The notes beneath the pieces were generated by a model, which was not told the DNA's origin, made no database searches, and saw only the letters and a program-made list of their open reading frames with translations. Below are positions 22,905-33,959 of a stretch of DNA of 64,000 bases, in pieces (the first letter of the stretch is position 1; each line of letters starts with the position of its first letter). The stretch comes from Toxotes chatareus (Eukaryota; Chordata; Actinopteri; Toxotidae): contig CM028898.1 of assembly GCA_016801885.1 (NCBI GenBank), positions 13,986,858-14,050,857 of the forward strand, given 5' to 3'. The position numbers and the translations under genes are program-made.

Positions 22905-25900
22905 CTGATGGAACAGATTAAAGGTGTTAGTCAGTATTTTTATGTTGTTCAGTGCTGTTTGATGGGTTTAACATGAAAGTCCAAAGTTCCGGTTACTCAC
23001 ATTTCTTAGGCCCTGGCTGAATCCTGGATTCACCACACTCTTCCGCACTAAAACACAGAAGAGCATTGTTTTGTTGACACTTGTATCATTAGAATGATTG
23101 AGAGAGCACTCAACATTTCGCGCCCATAACTATTTCGGGTCTTATGATGGAAAGTTCCGTCTTCAGACCCAGCCGAATTTATCACACAGCCAGGGAAAAC
23201 CAACTTCTAACAAGAAGATAAAAAGAACTTTAGACTGTTGACATTAGAGCCCGACTGACACTGTTTGGTATTAAAGACAGACTCTATTAATAGTGACACT
23301 GTTTCTAGATCATTTCAATCATGTCATTGGTATTTCTGTACTATCATCCCTACCTGAGTTTCTGAAGGTTGCATTGTGGGTCATCTCTCAGAGCAGACAG
23401 CCGCTGCAGGCCTAAATTTCCTGGGTGGTTGTAGCTCAGGTCGAGTTCCCTCAGAGAAGATGAGCTCAAAACAGATGCCAGGGATTTGCAGCCTTCCTCT
23501 GTCACTCTGCACAGGGCCAAACTTCAAGAGAAGACACCAAAAGACTATTCATCCAAATGATCTCCATATCAACAACAGTGACAAGTAAGTTTGCATGTTT
23601 GGCTCTGTGCTGTGTACTCCTCTTAAATAATTCATCTGGCATGGAATTTCACTCAGGGGACTCACAGGAGTATTTCCAGTTTGCAGTGGGTGCTCTTCAG
23701 TCCACCACAAAGCGTTCTGACTCCGTCATCGTGAAAGTCATTGTCAGTGAGGTCCAGTACTTTCAGCTGGCAGGATTCTGAGCTGATGAATGAGGCCAGG
23801 ACCTTACAGCCTTCTTCTGTAAGGTTGCAGCTCCTCAGTCTACACAAACAGAAAATAAAAGAAATAATAATAATCTTTGAGTTGGAAAATAAAAATATAT
23901 ATATTTATTTGACTTTTCTTGAAAAAAAAAAAAGAGTGAAAGAAATGTGTTGGATTTTGACCTTAGTGTCTCCAGTTTGCTGTTCAGTCCACCACCACCA
24001 GAGAGGCGCTCTATTCCTAAGTCTGTCAGGTTGTTGTTACTCAAGTCCAGCTCTCTAATTTGGGATGTGCTGATGCCGTTTGCCAGGGCTTCACAGCAGT
24101 TCACAGTGAGATGACATGCATTTAGTCTGTAACGGGAAAGGAAGTATGAGAGAGGTTAATAATGTTGTGAAGAAATATCCCCTTCTGTTGAGATTGAACA
24201 CACTCCATTTTATCCCCCCTGGCTTGGAATATGAATAAGGCAGCTATAGTCTCAGGAAAACACATTTTTGCCCATAGTGGTGCATATTCACTCTCCTTCT
24301 AGCTCTGTTTCTGGTATCCACCAACTCCTGAGAGAAATATCTGGCTCTTTAGAAGCCATATGCTCCATATAGTCAATCACTAACTTTGTCTATCTACAGT
24401 TTGGTGCAGGACAGGTAGCGTAAGGTGAGCTTTTTTTTTTTTTGCTCAAAACAGCCGTGTGCTGCAACCAAAAACAACGCTATGAGAGCAGGGAGAGTTA
24501 CCCAAAGCAGTAAAATTGTAAGCCTGAAAACCCAATAATGTCTTAAAGACAGTAAAACACTGTTAAGCTGAGGAGAGCAACACCCAGTCAGATACTCAAA
24601 CATGCACCGCCATGTAAAAAAACAAAGAAATGTGTTGGATTTTGACCTTAGTGTCTCCAGTTTGCTGTTCAGTCCACCACCACCAGAGAGGAGCTCTATT
24701 CCTGAGTCTGTCAGGTTGTTGTTACTCAAGTCCAGCTCTCTAATTTGGGATGTGCTGATGCCATTTGCCAGGGCTTCACAGCAGTTCACAGTGAGATGGC
24801 ATGCATTTAGTCTGTAACGGGAAAAGAAGTATGAGAGAGGTTAATAATGTTGTGAAGAAATGTCCCCTGAGATTGAACACACTCCATTTTATCCCCCTGG
24901 CTTGGAATGTGGACAGGACAGGTAGTGTAAGGTGAGCTTTTTTTCCTGTTGTTTAAAACAGCCATGTGCTGCTACCAAAAACAATGCTATGAGAGCAGGG
25001 AGAGTTACCCAAAGCAGTAAAATTGTAAGCCTGAAAACCCAAAAAAAAATAATGTCTTAAGACAGTAAAACACTCTGTAAAGCTGAGGAGAACAACACCC
25101 AATCAGATACTCAAACATGCACCGCCATGTAGTGGTGACTTCATGCTCTCAGCAGGGTGTGCCCTCAAGTACAACAGATCACACTTCCCCACACAGTCAG
25201 GTTCAAGAGACTCATGTCTTCCTTATCCCTAAAAGAATGTGAGACATGAGGTCAACTCTCCTTAATATCAGCAGCAAATCTGCTTTTAGAAAAGCACTTA
25301 CTTCACCACTTGGGCTGTTTTCACTACAGGAAGCAGCCTCAGAAGTCCTTCCTCAGACCTGGCATATTTGCTCAGCTCAAACACACTCAGTTCTTCTTCT
25401 GAAGTCAATAATACAAAGACCAGGGTAGACCACTGTGCAGGTGAAAGTTTGACTTTGTCCAGACTGCCCAGGCGGAGGAAGCTCTGAATCTCCTCCACAA
25501 GGGAGTGGTCCTGCAGCTCATTAAGGCAGTGAAAGAGATTAAGGCATCTGTCTGGGGATGGGTTTGACCTGATCTTCTTCTTGATGTCTTTAATGATTGC
25601 TGTTCTTGTCTTTTGGTTTGTTCTGTTGCAGATCATAAGATGTTTCAAGAGAGTCTGATTAGACTCCAGAGACAGGCCCAAAAGGAAGCGCAGAAAGATG
25701 TCAAAATGACCATTTTCACACTGCACAGCCTTTTCCACTGCTGCTTTGTAGAGTTTGAGCTCTGAGGAACGTCTGAATGGGAAACATCTCGAAGCACACG
25801 ACTGCTTTACCAAGACGTTGATGTTGTCGTTGTTGAATGTGAGGAAGACATACAGTGCTGCAAAGAATTCCTGAACGCTCAGATGCACAAAGCAAAACAT

Positions 25901-28802
25901 CTTCTGGTTCAGTGTCAGGTCCTCTTTGAAGATCTGTGTGTAGACCCCTGAGAACTCGGATGCCTGTTTGACATTTATACCAATCTGGTTGAGGTCACTT
26001 TCATAGAAGATCAAGTTGCCCTCCTCCAGCTCCTTGAAGGCCAGTTTACCCAGTGAGATGACCTCAGCTCTCATGGAGTCAGTGTTTGAATCATCTATTC
26101 CAGACAACCTCTTCCTCATGGTCTCCACACACAAAGACAAGAACTGTATGTACATTTCAGTGAGAGTCTTTGGCGTGTTTTTACTCCCTGTCGTTGCCAA
26201 CCTCTTCTCAAGAACAGTTGCCGCCATCCAGCAGAAGACTGGTATATGACACATGATGTGAAGACTCCTGCAGGATTTCACATGTGCGATTACCCTGTCT
26301 GCTAAAATCTCGTCACTAATTTTCTTCCTGAAGTACTCGTCTTTTTGCGGGTTGTTGAACCCTCGAACCTCAGTCACTCGATCAATGCACTCCACAGGGA
26401 TCTGACTGGAAGCTACTGGGCGAGACGTTATCCAAACGAGACTCAAAGGAAGCAGTTTTCCCCTGATGAGGTTGGTCACAAGCACAGCAATTGTGGTTGT
26501 CTCTGTCACATCAGACACGATTTCATTTTTGTGGAAGTTCAAAGACAGACGGCTCTCATCCAGACCATCCAGGATGAAGAGCATTTTGTTGTTCCCACTA
26601 GTGAAAATTTTTGTGTCTTTTGTCTCAGGGAAAAACACACTGAGAAGCTCCTCTAGACTGTATTTTTTCTCTCTCATCAGATTCAGCTCTCGGAAAATTA
26701 GAGGGAATACAAATTCCAGGTCGTGGTTTGCTTCCTCTTCAGCCCAGTCTAGAGTGAATTTATTGGCAGATACTGTTTTTCCAATGCCAGCAACTCCCAT
26801 TGTTAACACAGTTCTTATGTGCGCGGCTTGTCCTGGTAGAGGAACAAAGAGTTGATTGTAGTGGATTGATTTATCCTGGGCCACATGTGTCCGGGACACT
26901 GCCTCAATCTTTCTCACTTCATGTTCCTTATTGACTTCGGCACTTCCTCCCTCAGTGATATAGAGCTCTGTGTAGATTTTATTGAGAGGTGTTCTGTGTG
27001 CCCCTGTTGTCACCATGTCAAGCAGGTGACTGAACTTCCTCCTCAGTGTATCTTTCAGTTTCTGTTGACACTCAGCGACTTTATTGTCTGAAGGAGAAAA
27101 CAAATTTGAAGGTTAGTCAAGCTTTCAAGAATCAAGGTTCTGTCAATCTATCAAATTCCTGAATGAGTTTTACTGGATCAAACTAATGGGCTGTAAGACA
27201 TACGCACTTTGGAGTTGCAGAGCCTCACGGCTGTTTTCAGTGTCATTGTTTAGTGCTTTGCAGATACACGCTGCAAAAGAACAAAAAAAAAGATCAGCAG
27301 AGCCCAAACCCCAGCTTCAGTAACTCTCACATTTAATATATCTACCCTGGCCCGGTGAGGTGATGTTGATGGTGTTGTTCAAGATGCCAATGGTAGAACC
27401 AGTGATGACGGGAGCGACCACATTGCTCCTATCCTGAGCATTGATGCTGGAAAGCAATTGTTCAGCCTCAGCCTGAATAGAGGGAACTAAGGCAGAGAGA
27501 AACCACCAAACTCAATTTCAAATGTTTGTTACAAAAATTAATTTTAGTGAATGATGACTGGAGCAAAATCGATTACTAAGGCAAGATTAAGATGTGTGGG
27601 GTATTTTAGGTCATTACTTAATTAATGTTTCTCAGCCACAGTTGGCACCTCACTTGGCATCCTGTTTCATCTCTTAATGACGCTGTTAAAGTTCCTTGCA
27701 ATGTGAACTCTTAGTCAGAATTGGACATCCTTACCTTGAGAGACATCTCTTTTATCAGCAGCATTGCTTTGGTCCATTTCAGCTCCTTCATCCTTACATG
27801 GTCTGATCAGTGTTCTGGAGGGTGACAGTTCAGCTCCAATCAATCACATTGTGTTCAGTAAAGGTAGATGAAATGCAACAGGTCAAAACACAACGGAAGC
27901 GCATATCTGATTCGGTAACCTGTTAAGTGTGACAGCCGTTTGATTCACATACTCACAGCAGCTGTTTGTAAGCAGAGGGGTATTCGTGCACATATAAGAA
28001 GCTGTTTCTGGCTGAAAACCGGAAGCTGATATTTCCTGTATGTACAACCTTCACACACAGTCCTTGAGAACTTTAAACCGCAGCTCTTAAAAAAGTTTCA
28101 TTTACCAGAAAATTAACTTCGGTTTCATAAAAACACCCTACAACATGTTTAGATTTTCTTTGTTGGAAAATGATTTAACAGTCAGTTAATTAAACAATCT
28201 GGCCTCAAACAATAACAGTTTTCAGTATTTCTGCCATGTGCATTTTTAGATTACATTACATTACATTCATGTGGCAGAGACTTTTGTCCAAAGCAACTCA
28301 TAGTGAGTGTAGCGTAGATATCATCCAAAATTGTGAGTGTCCCTTTTAATCAAATGACTAAAGGCGTGTTCAATGCTACAAGTGCTGCTGACAAACCAAG
28401 CTCAATTTATGCATCACAGAACTGTTCTGCCCTTTCAAAAGCTTCCTGCTTCTCTTTGACATTTCCTGAAAAAAAAAAAAATCTCACTTCAGTTTGTTGA
28501 CGAACAGACAGATCTTTTCTCACGTTGTATCTGCAACTGATGTTACCATTCACAGATCCTAGCACGGCTAAAAGATAAAGACTGTTCTGTTTCAGAATTG
28601 TAAATCACATTGTGAAACACATTAGCTCAAAGGTTTTCAACAAAAAACAACAAACTATACCACAATGGTCCACTGATAAATGCAGAACTACAGCTACTTC
28701 AGTGCTGATGCAATTAGCCAACCTTTGCCCCACAGTCCCACAAACTGTGGCTTTAATGAAAGCTTAATTTAAGTAACACAATTAAATATTTTAATCCATA
28801 AT

Positions 28803-28842
<40 letters not shown>

Positions 28843-29191
28843 CACATACATACAAATATACATGTAGTTCATCACATTTAAAGTGACCTCACCTGATATG
28901 ACTCTGAATTATTTCTGTGTTCTCCTGATGGATCAGCCCGACTCACTCTCTGTAGTTTTCACTAAAGTTTCTCAGAGCAAAATTGATCAGAGATTCACTG
29001 TCCGGCACGAAGCGGGCACTTCTGAGAAGTTGCCAGGTCCTACAGAAGCTGTGGCCACACTGCAGCACCACAGGCTCAGTGAAAACAAGTGAGCAAATTG
29101 GACAAGAAATAGCCCGAGGGAATGTTGACTCCACATTTCTCTGTGTGTCTCTCATTGTTGACGAAGGCGACTCATACAACTGCTGTTCCAT
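22384..29191 (-). CDS. NLR: degenerate RING - FISNA - NACHT - LRR - B30.2 (NLRC3-like teleost family)
   Basis: Exons in transcript order: 29191-28947, 27814-27735, 27486-27346, 27270-27208, 27087-25302, 24811-24647, 24126-23962, 23839-23666, 23521-23354, 23047-23001, 22904-22384. Every junction has GT-AG and matching phase; the total of 3555 nt gives 1184 aa with no internal stop. NACHT proteins are ATP-switched cytosolic sensors, and B30.2 domains commonly supply ligand or partner binding. Visible: RING-like residues 30-53, FISNA ~180-270, Walker A GVAGIGKT (274-281), Walker B LFILDGLDE (346-354), NACHT helical part to ~771, four LRR exons (772-995) and PRY-SPRY (1012-1184). The ligand is unknown. 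The NACHT-to-B30.2 part is very secure. Inclusion of the RING exon is an inference from splice phase and could instead reflect a neighbouring TRIM relic. Confidence 0.85.
23354..23521 (-). CDS. NLR LRR exon 4
   Basis: This 168-nt exon is phase 2 in and out. It encodes the ribonuclease-inhibitor-type repeat LLALCRVTEEGCKSLASVLS followed by SLRELDLSYNHPGNLGLQ and ends NLQKLR. It is six nucleotides shorter than the 174-nt norm for fish NLR LRR exons. The acceptor (ctcttgaag) fits the phase; no frame damage is seen. Confidence 0.85.
23666..23839 (-). CDS. NLR LRR exon 3
   Basis: This exon has the canonical 174-nt length, phase 2 in and out, and encodes one ribonuclease-inhibitor-type repeat pair: LRSCNLTEEGCKVLASFIS, then CQLKVLDLTDNDFHDDGVRT and CKLEILL. 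Consensus leucines and Asn are present. Donor ct|gtgagt and acceptor tgtgtag are both good. Confidence 0.92.
23962..24126 (-). CDS. NLR LRR exon 2 (duplicate of LRR exon 1)
   Basis: This 165-nt phase-2 exon encodes LNACHLTVNCCEALANGIS, then IRELDLSNNNLTDLGIERLS and ends KLETLR. It differs from the exon at 24647-24811 at only four positions: two silent, plus Ser-to-Leu and Leu-to-Arg. The flanking intron sequence is duplicated as well, so this is a recent segmental duplication. The intron copy upstream of this exon carries about 170 extra bases (near 24231-24403). Confidence 0.92.
24647..24811 (-). CDS. NLR LRR exon 1
   Basis: This is the first LRR exon after the NACHT exon: 165 nt, acceptor cccgttacag, donor ctaag|gtcaaa, phase 2. 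It encodes LNACHLTVNCCEALANGIS and IRELDLSNNNLTDSGIELLS. It has a near-identical sister at 23962-24126. Confidence 0.92.
25302..27087 (-). CDS. NLR FISNA-NACHT exon
   Basis: A single 1786-nt exon with no internal stop begins after the acceptor ttctccttcag with NNKVAECQQKLKDTLRRKF (FISNA, the fish-specific NACHT-associated domain, including the TELYITEGG motif). It continues through P-loop GVAGIGKT, the RELNLM segment, Walker B LFILDGLDE with acidic residues, the sensor-1 region (VWITSRP) and the FVHLSVQEFFAALYVF helical motif. It ends VVKTAQVVK at donor gtgaa|gtaagt. All nucleotide-binding motifs are intact, so the ATPase core appears functional. Confidence 0.96.
27208..27814 (-). CDS. Three small NLR linker exons between RING and FISNA
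   Basis: Exons 27814-27735 (80 nt), 27486-27346 (141 nt) and 27270-27208 (63 nt) encode, in order, TLIRPCKDEGAEMDQSNAAD..., VPSIQAEAEQLLSSINAQDR...TGSTIGILNNTINIT and CICKALNNDTENSREALQLQ. All have GT-AG ends, and phases (2 to 1, 1 to 1, 1 to 1) chain exactly to the FISNA-NACHT exon. The TGSTIG...INIT piece resembles the short beta-rich segment that precedes FISNA in many fish NLRs. Function is unknown. Confidence 0.8.
28249..28320. repeat. Fish interspersed-repeat fragment
   Basis: 'acattacattacattcatgt' followed by 'ggcagagacttttgtccaaa' and 'gcaactca' matches a motif very widespread in teleost genomes (tail of a retroposon or transposon). It lies in the first intron of the NLR gene. Exact family not assigned. 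Confidence 0.55.
28806..28838. repeat. (CA)n microsatellite
   Basis: Uninterrupted CA dinucleotides, about 16 units, followed by AT/TA-rich decay. It lies in the NLR first intron, about 110 bases downstream (in transcript sense) of the RING exon donor. Confidence 0.95.
28947..29191 (-). CDS. Degenerate RING-finger first exon of the NLR
   Basis: The ATG is at 29191; a longer open frame upstream has only a TTG, so I chose this ATG. The exon encodes MEQQLYESPSSTMRDTQRN, then CPIC...EPVVLQCGHSFCRTW and INFALRNFSENYRE. It ends in phase 2 at a perfect donor (agaga|gtgagt), which fits the phase-2 acceptor at 27814. It reads like a TRIM-type RING with ligands C30, C33, C45, H47 and C50. The sixth ligand is Trp53, and the CxxC that should hold the last two is missing through an in-frame deletion before RFVPDS. 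A functional E3 ligase is therefore doubtful. Alternative: an isolated TRIM relic. Confidence 0.65.
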
Positions 29192-29219
29192 GTACGGGAC
29201 TATTTTGGCTCCCAATGAA

Positions 29220-31337
29220 ATGAAGAAGTTGTTATGAAATATTAGTGCGATAATTCAGTCACTGGTTCCTCAAAGGGAGTTATAATATGTTATTCTCTGC
29301 TGAAACATTAATTCTCCGTCTGCTTCCACATCAAGCTCAGAGCATTACTTACAGAGTGTGACACTCAATTAGAAACAACTAATTACATCAACACAATTAA
29401 GTACTTCACTGAGCGTTTACTCTATGTGTTTCATTTCAGTTTCTACACAGTTCTTTTACTCCGTCTTCTCCATCTACCATTATATAGTATTATTATCATT
29501 ATATTATTATCTCTATTATCTCTTAACAGTTGCTGCTCCTGTTCCGGTTCTATGTGCTGCAGCTTTGCCTGTTGAACAGATGGTGGAGGCAAAGTCCATG
29601 TTGTGCTATGCCATTTTTACCGACTCCATGTACAGAACATGCCTTGACAGATTTTTGAGGTTTTGAAGGCAGATAATGATTCCAATATTGGTTAGGACCA
29701 AAGTTATAGTTTGTAAAGCCTGGAAAAATAAATAAACATGGGTCTTTTGTAAATTATAGAGTAAATAATTCTGTATGTGTAAAGGATAGATTCCAAAGTT
29801 TTTCAAATCTGACTTAAAACAATAATCAGCTATCCAACCTGATTCACCGGTTCAAACGGGTTTTGCTTTCTGTTATCATTCTTCTTGCTCATAGTGCCAA
29901 TTAAAAGAAACCCACTTGATGAGCTTCCAGTGTAAGTGAGAGGGGAACAAAATCTACAGTCTTCTTTCTGCAAAAACATATTCAGAAGTTTATCTTTAGT
30001 TAAAATGAGGCTTTAGAAGTCTGAGTTACACAAATCAAGTGGATATCTTTCAAAGGCTGAAAGCAAATTTTTATGTTTTCTCAAAAAAAAAGACTATTAA
30101 TTATCAAAATAGTTGCCAATAAAATATTCTATATATATACAATGATATCTAATATTTATAATAAACTGACAAGGGAGTGTATGTTTTGTCCAGACTTAAT
30201 AACTGGTCTTTTACCAAAAGGAACCAACTTTGACATCATCCCACAAAGTTTCGTTCATCTCAGGAATGCAGAAACTTAACTGCTGTTTCCAGAGTATCTG
30301 TCAGGCAGCAGTAGAGCTGAACCTGAAAACAAATCAAAAAACAAATGAAATATGGGCTAAAAAAAAAAAAAAAAAAAAAGCATTATAAAAAATGTGCTAG
30401 CTCTGTTGCAATGGAAAGTAACAGAGTTAGTAGAATGAGAACAGAACAGGTTGTGTACTGTAAAGACTACATAGTTAGCTAATGCTGATCAAGCTAAATC
30501 CAAATAAATCAAAATGTTCTAATTCTTTATCAGCACCATTTGCTGCTTACCTTTGTTTTATGGGCTAAATCCAAAAAAATCTGTCCTTATTCCCTTGTGC
30601 AGGTGCTGCTCAAAATATTAACCATGACTTAAGCTGGTTCACTTTGTCTGGTGTCAGTTTCTGTTCACAGCTGCACTTGAACGACCTCTGGTGGAGAGAG
30701 CTGACCACCGTACTACATTACCCCACCCCTTCTACAAGTCTAATAATATCAATAATAATATTCATATGTAAAGGAAAGAAATGAGAAAAAAATCACATAC
30801 TGTAGCCTGCTATTTATTATGATTAGACACCCCCACACCTCCCTGGAGCCCTGTGGGGCCCCTAACAGCTCTGAGAGTGACAACTGATTTGTGATAATTT
30901 GATCAATTTAAACTAAGTTTGAGGAAATGGGAATATACACCACTAAAAGTATCCACAAACATGATGCATGGTTCTGCCTAAACTTGAGGCCCTGTCGTAA
31001 AGAGGGGCCCTACATCAAAATCTAGTTTTCAGACCTTATTTCCTAAGATGTTGAGCTGTTATTGTGTAGTCTGAAATTACAGTAATGTGGGGTTAATTGG
31101 ATTACCTCACAGCATAACACAGGGCCATGTAATGGTCCAGGACAAAGAATTAAAGAGAGGGAGATTAAAGGTGTAGTGTGGAGTTTTCTTGTAAACAGAT
31201 TTTGTTTACATTGTGTTACTAACCAAAACAGACTGTGTGTACCCTTGAACCCGAAGTAATGGCTTGAATTACGTGGTTAATTTAGAATAATACAGTTGTA
31301 GCTGGTTGAGCTCATTTTCAGTAGCTCAAGGTAGAGT
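29220..31337. other. Upstream flank of the NLR gene, no supported gene
   Basis: AT-rich sequence with a poly-A run at about 30361-30379. The NLR promoter should be at the left edge of this stretch, but I see no clear TATA box or CpG cluster. Short frames here have no homology that I recognise. Confidence 0.5.
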
Positions 31338-31721
31338 TCACATGGAGAGATCACAGGCATCCATGAGCAACCAGAGCTTGACAGTGCCCTTGAAGTGTCC
31401 ATGTTTGCCTGAGTGAAAAATAAAATTTATCAAGAGGAGATTTCAGACTCTGAATGACTAAACTCCATAACTCATCAAGAAACTGAGTTAAGTAAGTGTC
31501 ACCTCTGACTTTTGCTGTGATCTTCAAAAATGTACCATTACCACTATTTATCCTGGCCAAGCTGAATGTGCACACTGACATTTCGTCAACAACGCCCTGC
31601 TTTTTCACCCGAACAGCCACACACACTGATGCCCGGATGCTGCCAAACACGACCATGGACGACTGACTTGCCGAGCAGTTGGGGGTCAGTGGCTTATTGC
31701 TCCGGGGCATCACGACAGTAT
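31338..31721 (-). CDS. Orphan two-exon C-terminal gene fragment, unknown product
   Basis: On the - strand an acceptor (tgcttcagcag) precedes a 219-nt open exon (31721-31503), beginning TVVMPRSNKPLTPNC and including VFGSIRASVCVAVRVK and NGTFLKITAKVR. Its donor is agag|gtgaca. A second acceptor (tttttcactcag) opens 31408-31338, encoding GKHGHFKGTVKLWLLMDACD then LSM and TGA. The phases match (1 to 1) and the join reads smoothly as a beta-rich, Cys-containing C-terminus. No upstream exons were found before 33.9 kb, so this may be a gene remnant, a pseudogene or the end of an interrupted gene. The family is not recognised. A possible further open piece lies near 32430-32510 on the same strand. 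Confidence 0.45.
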
Positions 31722-32946
31722 CTGCTGAAGCAAGAGAGAGTGTTACTCATTCACTTCCCCCAGTCAGATTATTTCTCCAAAGCAGCGGAGAACAGGACTG
31801 TCATGACTCAGCTCTTGGCCCCTTCCACCCTCTCAGTTGTGATGATGTAACATGGCATGTTCACCCTCATTAGTCACAACAAATGAAAAGTCAAGCCTAA
31901 ATGTATCACAGCCAGTGAAGCTCTGATTGCACAATTAGTCTATTCTGGATACAAATACAGCTTTGGTTTGCCATGGGAGTCTGCAGCAAACAGAAATGTG
32001 ATATTTGGACTGTTTAGCTTCAAAAATGCAAGCTTCAACGGGACCCATACAAAAAGGACAACTGACATAAAGCTGGACAGATTTTCTCTATTGCTGAGGC
32101 TTCCTCCGGATACAGGATTCTGTCAGGGAAGTATGTGAGGTGGACTTAAGGCGGTGAAACACGCATATCTGGTGTGCAACTTCTCCATTCAATCAAACCC
32201 CAATTTTGAACACAGCTTTAAAAAAAAAAAAAAAAACCTGTGCCCATTTGTACACATCAGCTTTCCCGAGTAGAATTTTCCCTGAGCTTGGATGGATCTA
32301 CATGACAAGGTGTGAGAGCATCGATGTCTTTTTGCCACTTAAGAAGCGCTGAGTGTGTTTTTCACAGCAGGGTGGCATAGGAACACAAAGCGATGTCAGC
32401 GTGAATGGCTGCTATCTTCCTGTCCATCTTCCACGGCAAAACGTGACGTGAAGGACTTGCCTTCTTTCACAAGTCACTGTGAAGTCATAATCAGCTGGAC
32501 TGGAGTTTCAGAGTCTAAAATGTAACACATACTTGTTAGCTGAATAGTGTATAATGGTCCTAAGGTTGCTCAAGATGAAGCAGGGAAAAAGTCTGACTGC
32601 AATAATTCAGCAATAATAATACTACAATATGTAAAATCACGCACCCTTTCTTTCTTTCTTTGCCGAATTCAGCTGAAACCATCCTACTTTCACTTCTCTC
32701 GGCCTCCCGTGCTCTCACTCCTCTTCCCTCCTCTGCTTCTCTGTCTCTCATCAAGCGGGCAAGGCACAGTGTGTGGTTGGTGTGAGATAACAAAGGCTGA
32801 GGAGTTCACCATTATGTAACTTCTGTGGAGGCTGAGGAGGTGGAGGAAGAGGAGGAGAGGCAGCAGGGTTAGTACGTAGGAAAAGGAGGGCAGGAGAGGG
32901 CAGTAGCCTACGTTGCAGTGCTCATTTGTCTTCCACATAACACACG

Positions 32947-32985
<39 letters not shown>

Positions 32986-33945
32986 GCACGCTGGCCTCCT
33001 TTTCCTACTCTCCATCACGGATTCAGCTGGCTGCACTTGCAGATATGGCCTCATAATATTTGAACTTTTCAGTGTTTCAGCTTTGTGTTCCCACGCTGAC
33101 AACCACGCATAAAGATTTTCAAGTGAAATCACCGTTTTGCTCTCCTTTCTCCCTGACAGTGTCTATGTGCTGTTCACTGTCCCACCTCTGAGCCAGAGTA
33201 CTGAGCAGGCAGCCACACACACACACACACTCACAGGGCCTCTAACTAACTCTCAAGCTCTATGGCTCCCTCCAGCCCCACCCGCCTGTCCTCTGATGGC
33301 CTCCCACTCATGCCACATTAAACATTTAGTGAGGCACTCTGGATCTGTGTGACACCATCTTTTAGCGCCGCCAAGCTAACAGCCCTCACACTGTGGAAAA
33401 ACATAGGTGCATGCTCGTCGGTGGAAACCTGATATAGCAGTCACACAATTCCCTCTACCCATCCCTATCTCTGCTATGCACATAGACGCGCATGCTCTCG
33501 AATGGAAAGGCAAAATCAGTGGTTCAGAAAGGTCTACTGTGTGGAGAGCAAGACCTGCATTAATCAATATTGATCTGTGAAGTGTGTGTCTGTATGTGCA
33601 TGGACTTATGAAGTGTGTGTGTGTGTGTGTGTGAGACAGTTTGCCTCTATGCTGCAGTGAGGTGTGACCTAGGGCTGGGTGTATCCCAACCAGTGCAGTA
33701 AAGTGCTGCTGTGATGTTTTCCTGCAATACTTTTTTGAAGGTATGAGAAGAGACAGGGACTGGATGTCAAAGCCATTTCTGAGCCAGGAACACGGACCAT
33801 CGCGTGATTGTGCACCTTTCAACAATATGTCCCCCCCCGATGATGATCTGCTATCCCCTCAAAAGGAGGTTTTCATAGCCTAAACAACGCAGAGAATTCA
33901 GCACCTTCTCCTCATATTTTCAGTGACTTCATTGAACTAGCGATC
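31722..33945. other. Intergenic region upstream of camk2g
   Basis: No supported gene. It contains a poly-A run near 32221, a (CA)n tract at 32951-32983 and shorter CA/GT patches near 33213 and 33618. Histidine/threonine- and cysteine/valine-rich frames here are translated dinucleotide repeats. Confidence 0.6.
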
Positions 33946-33959
33946 TTGGTCTCATGCTG

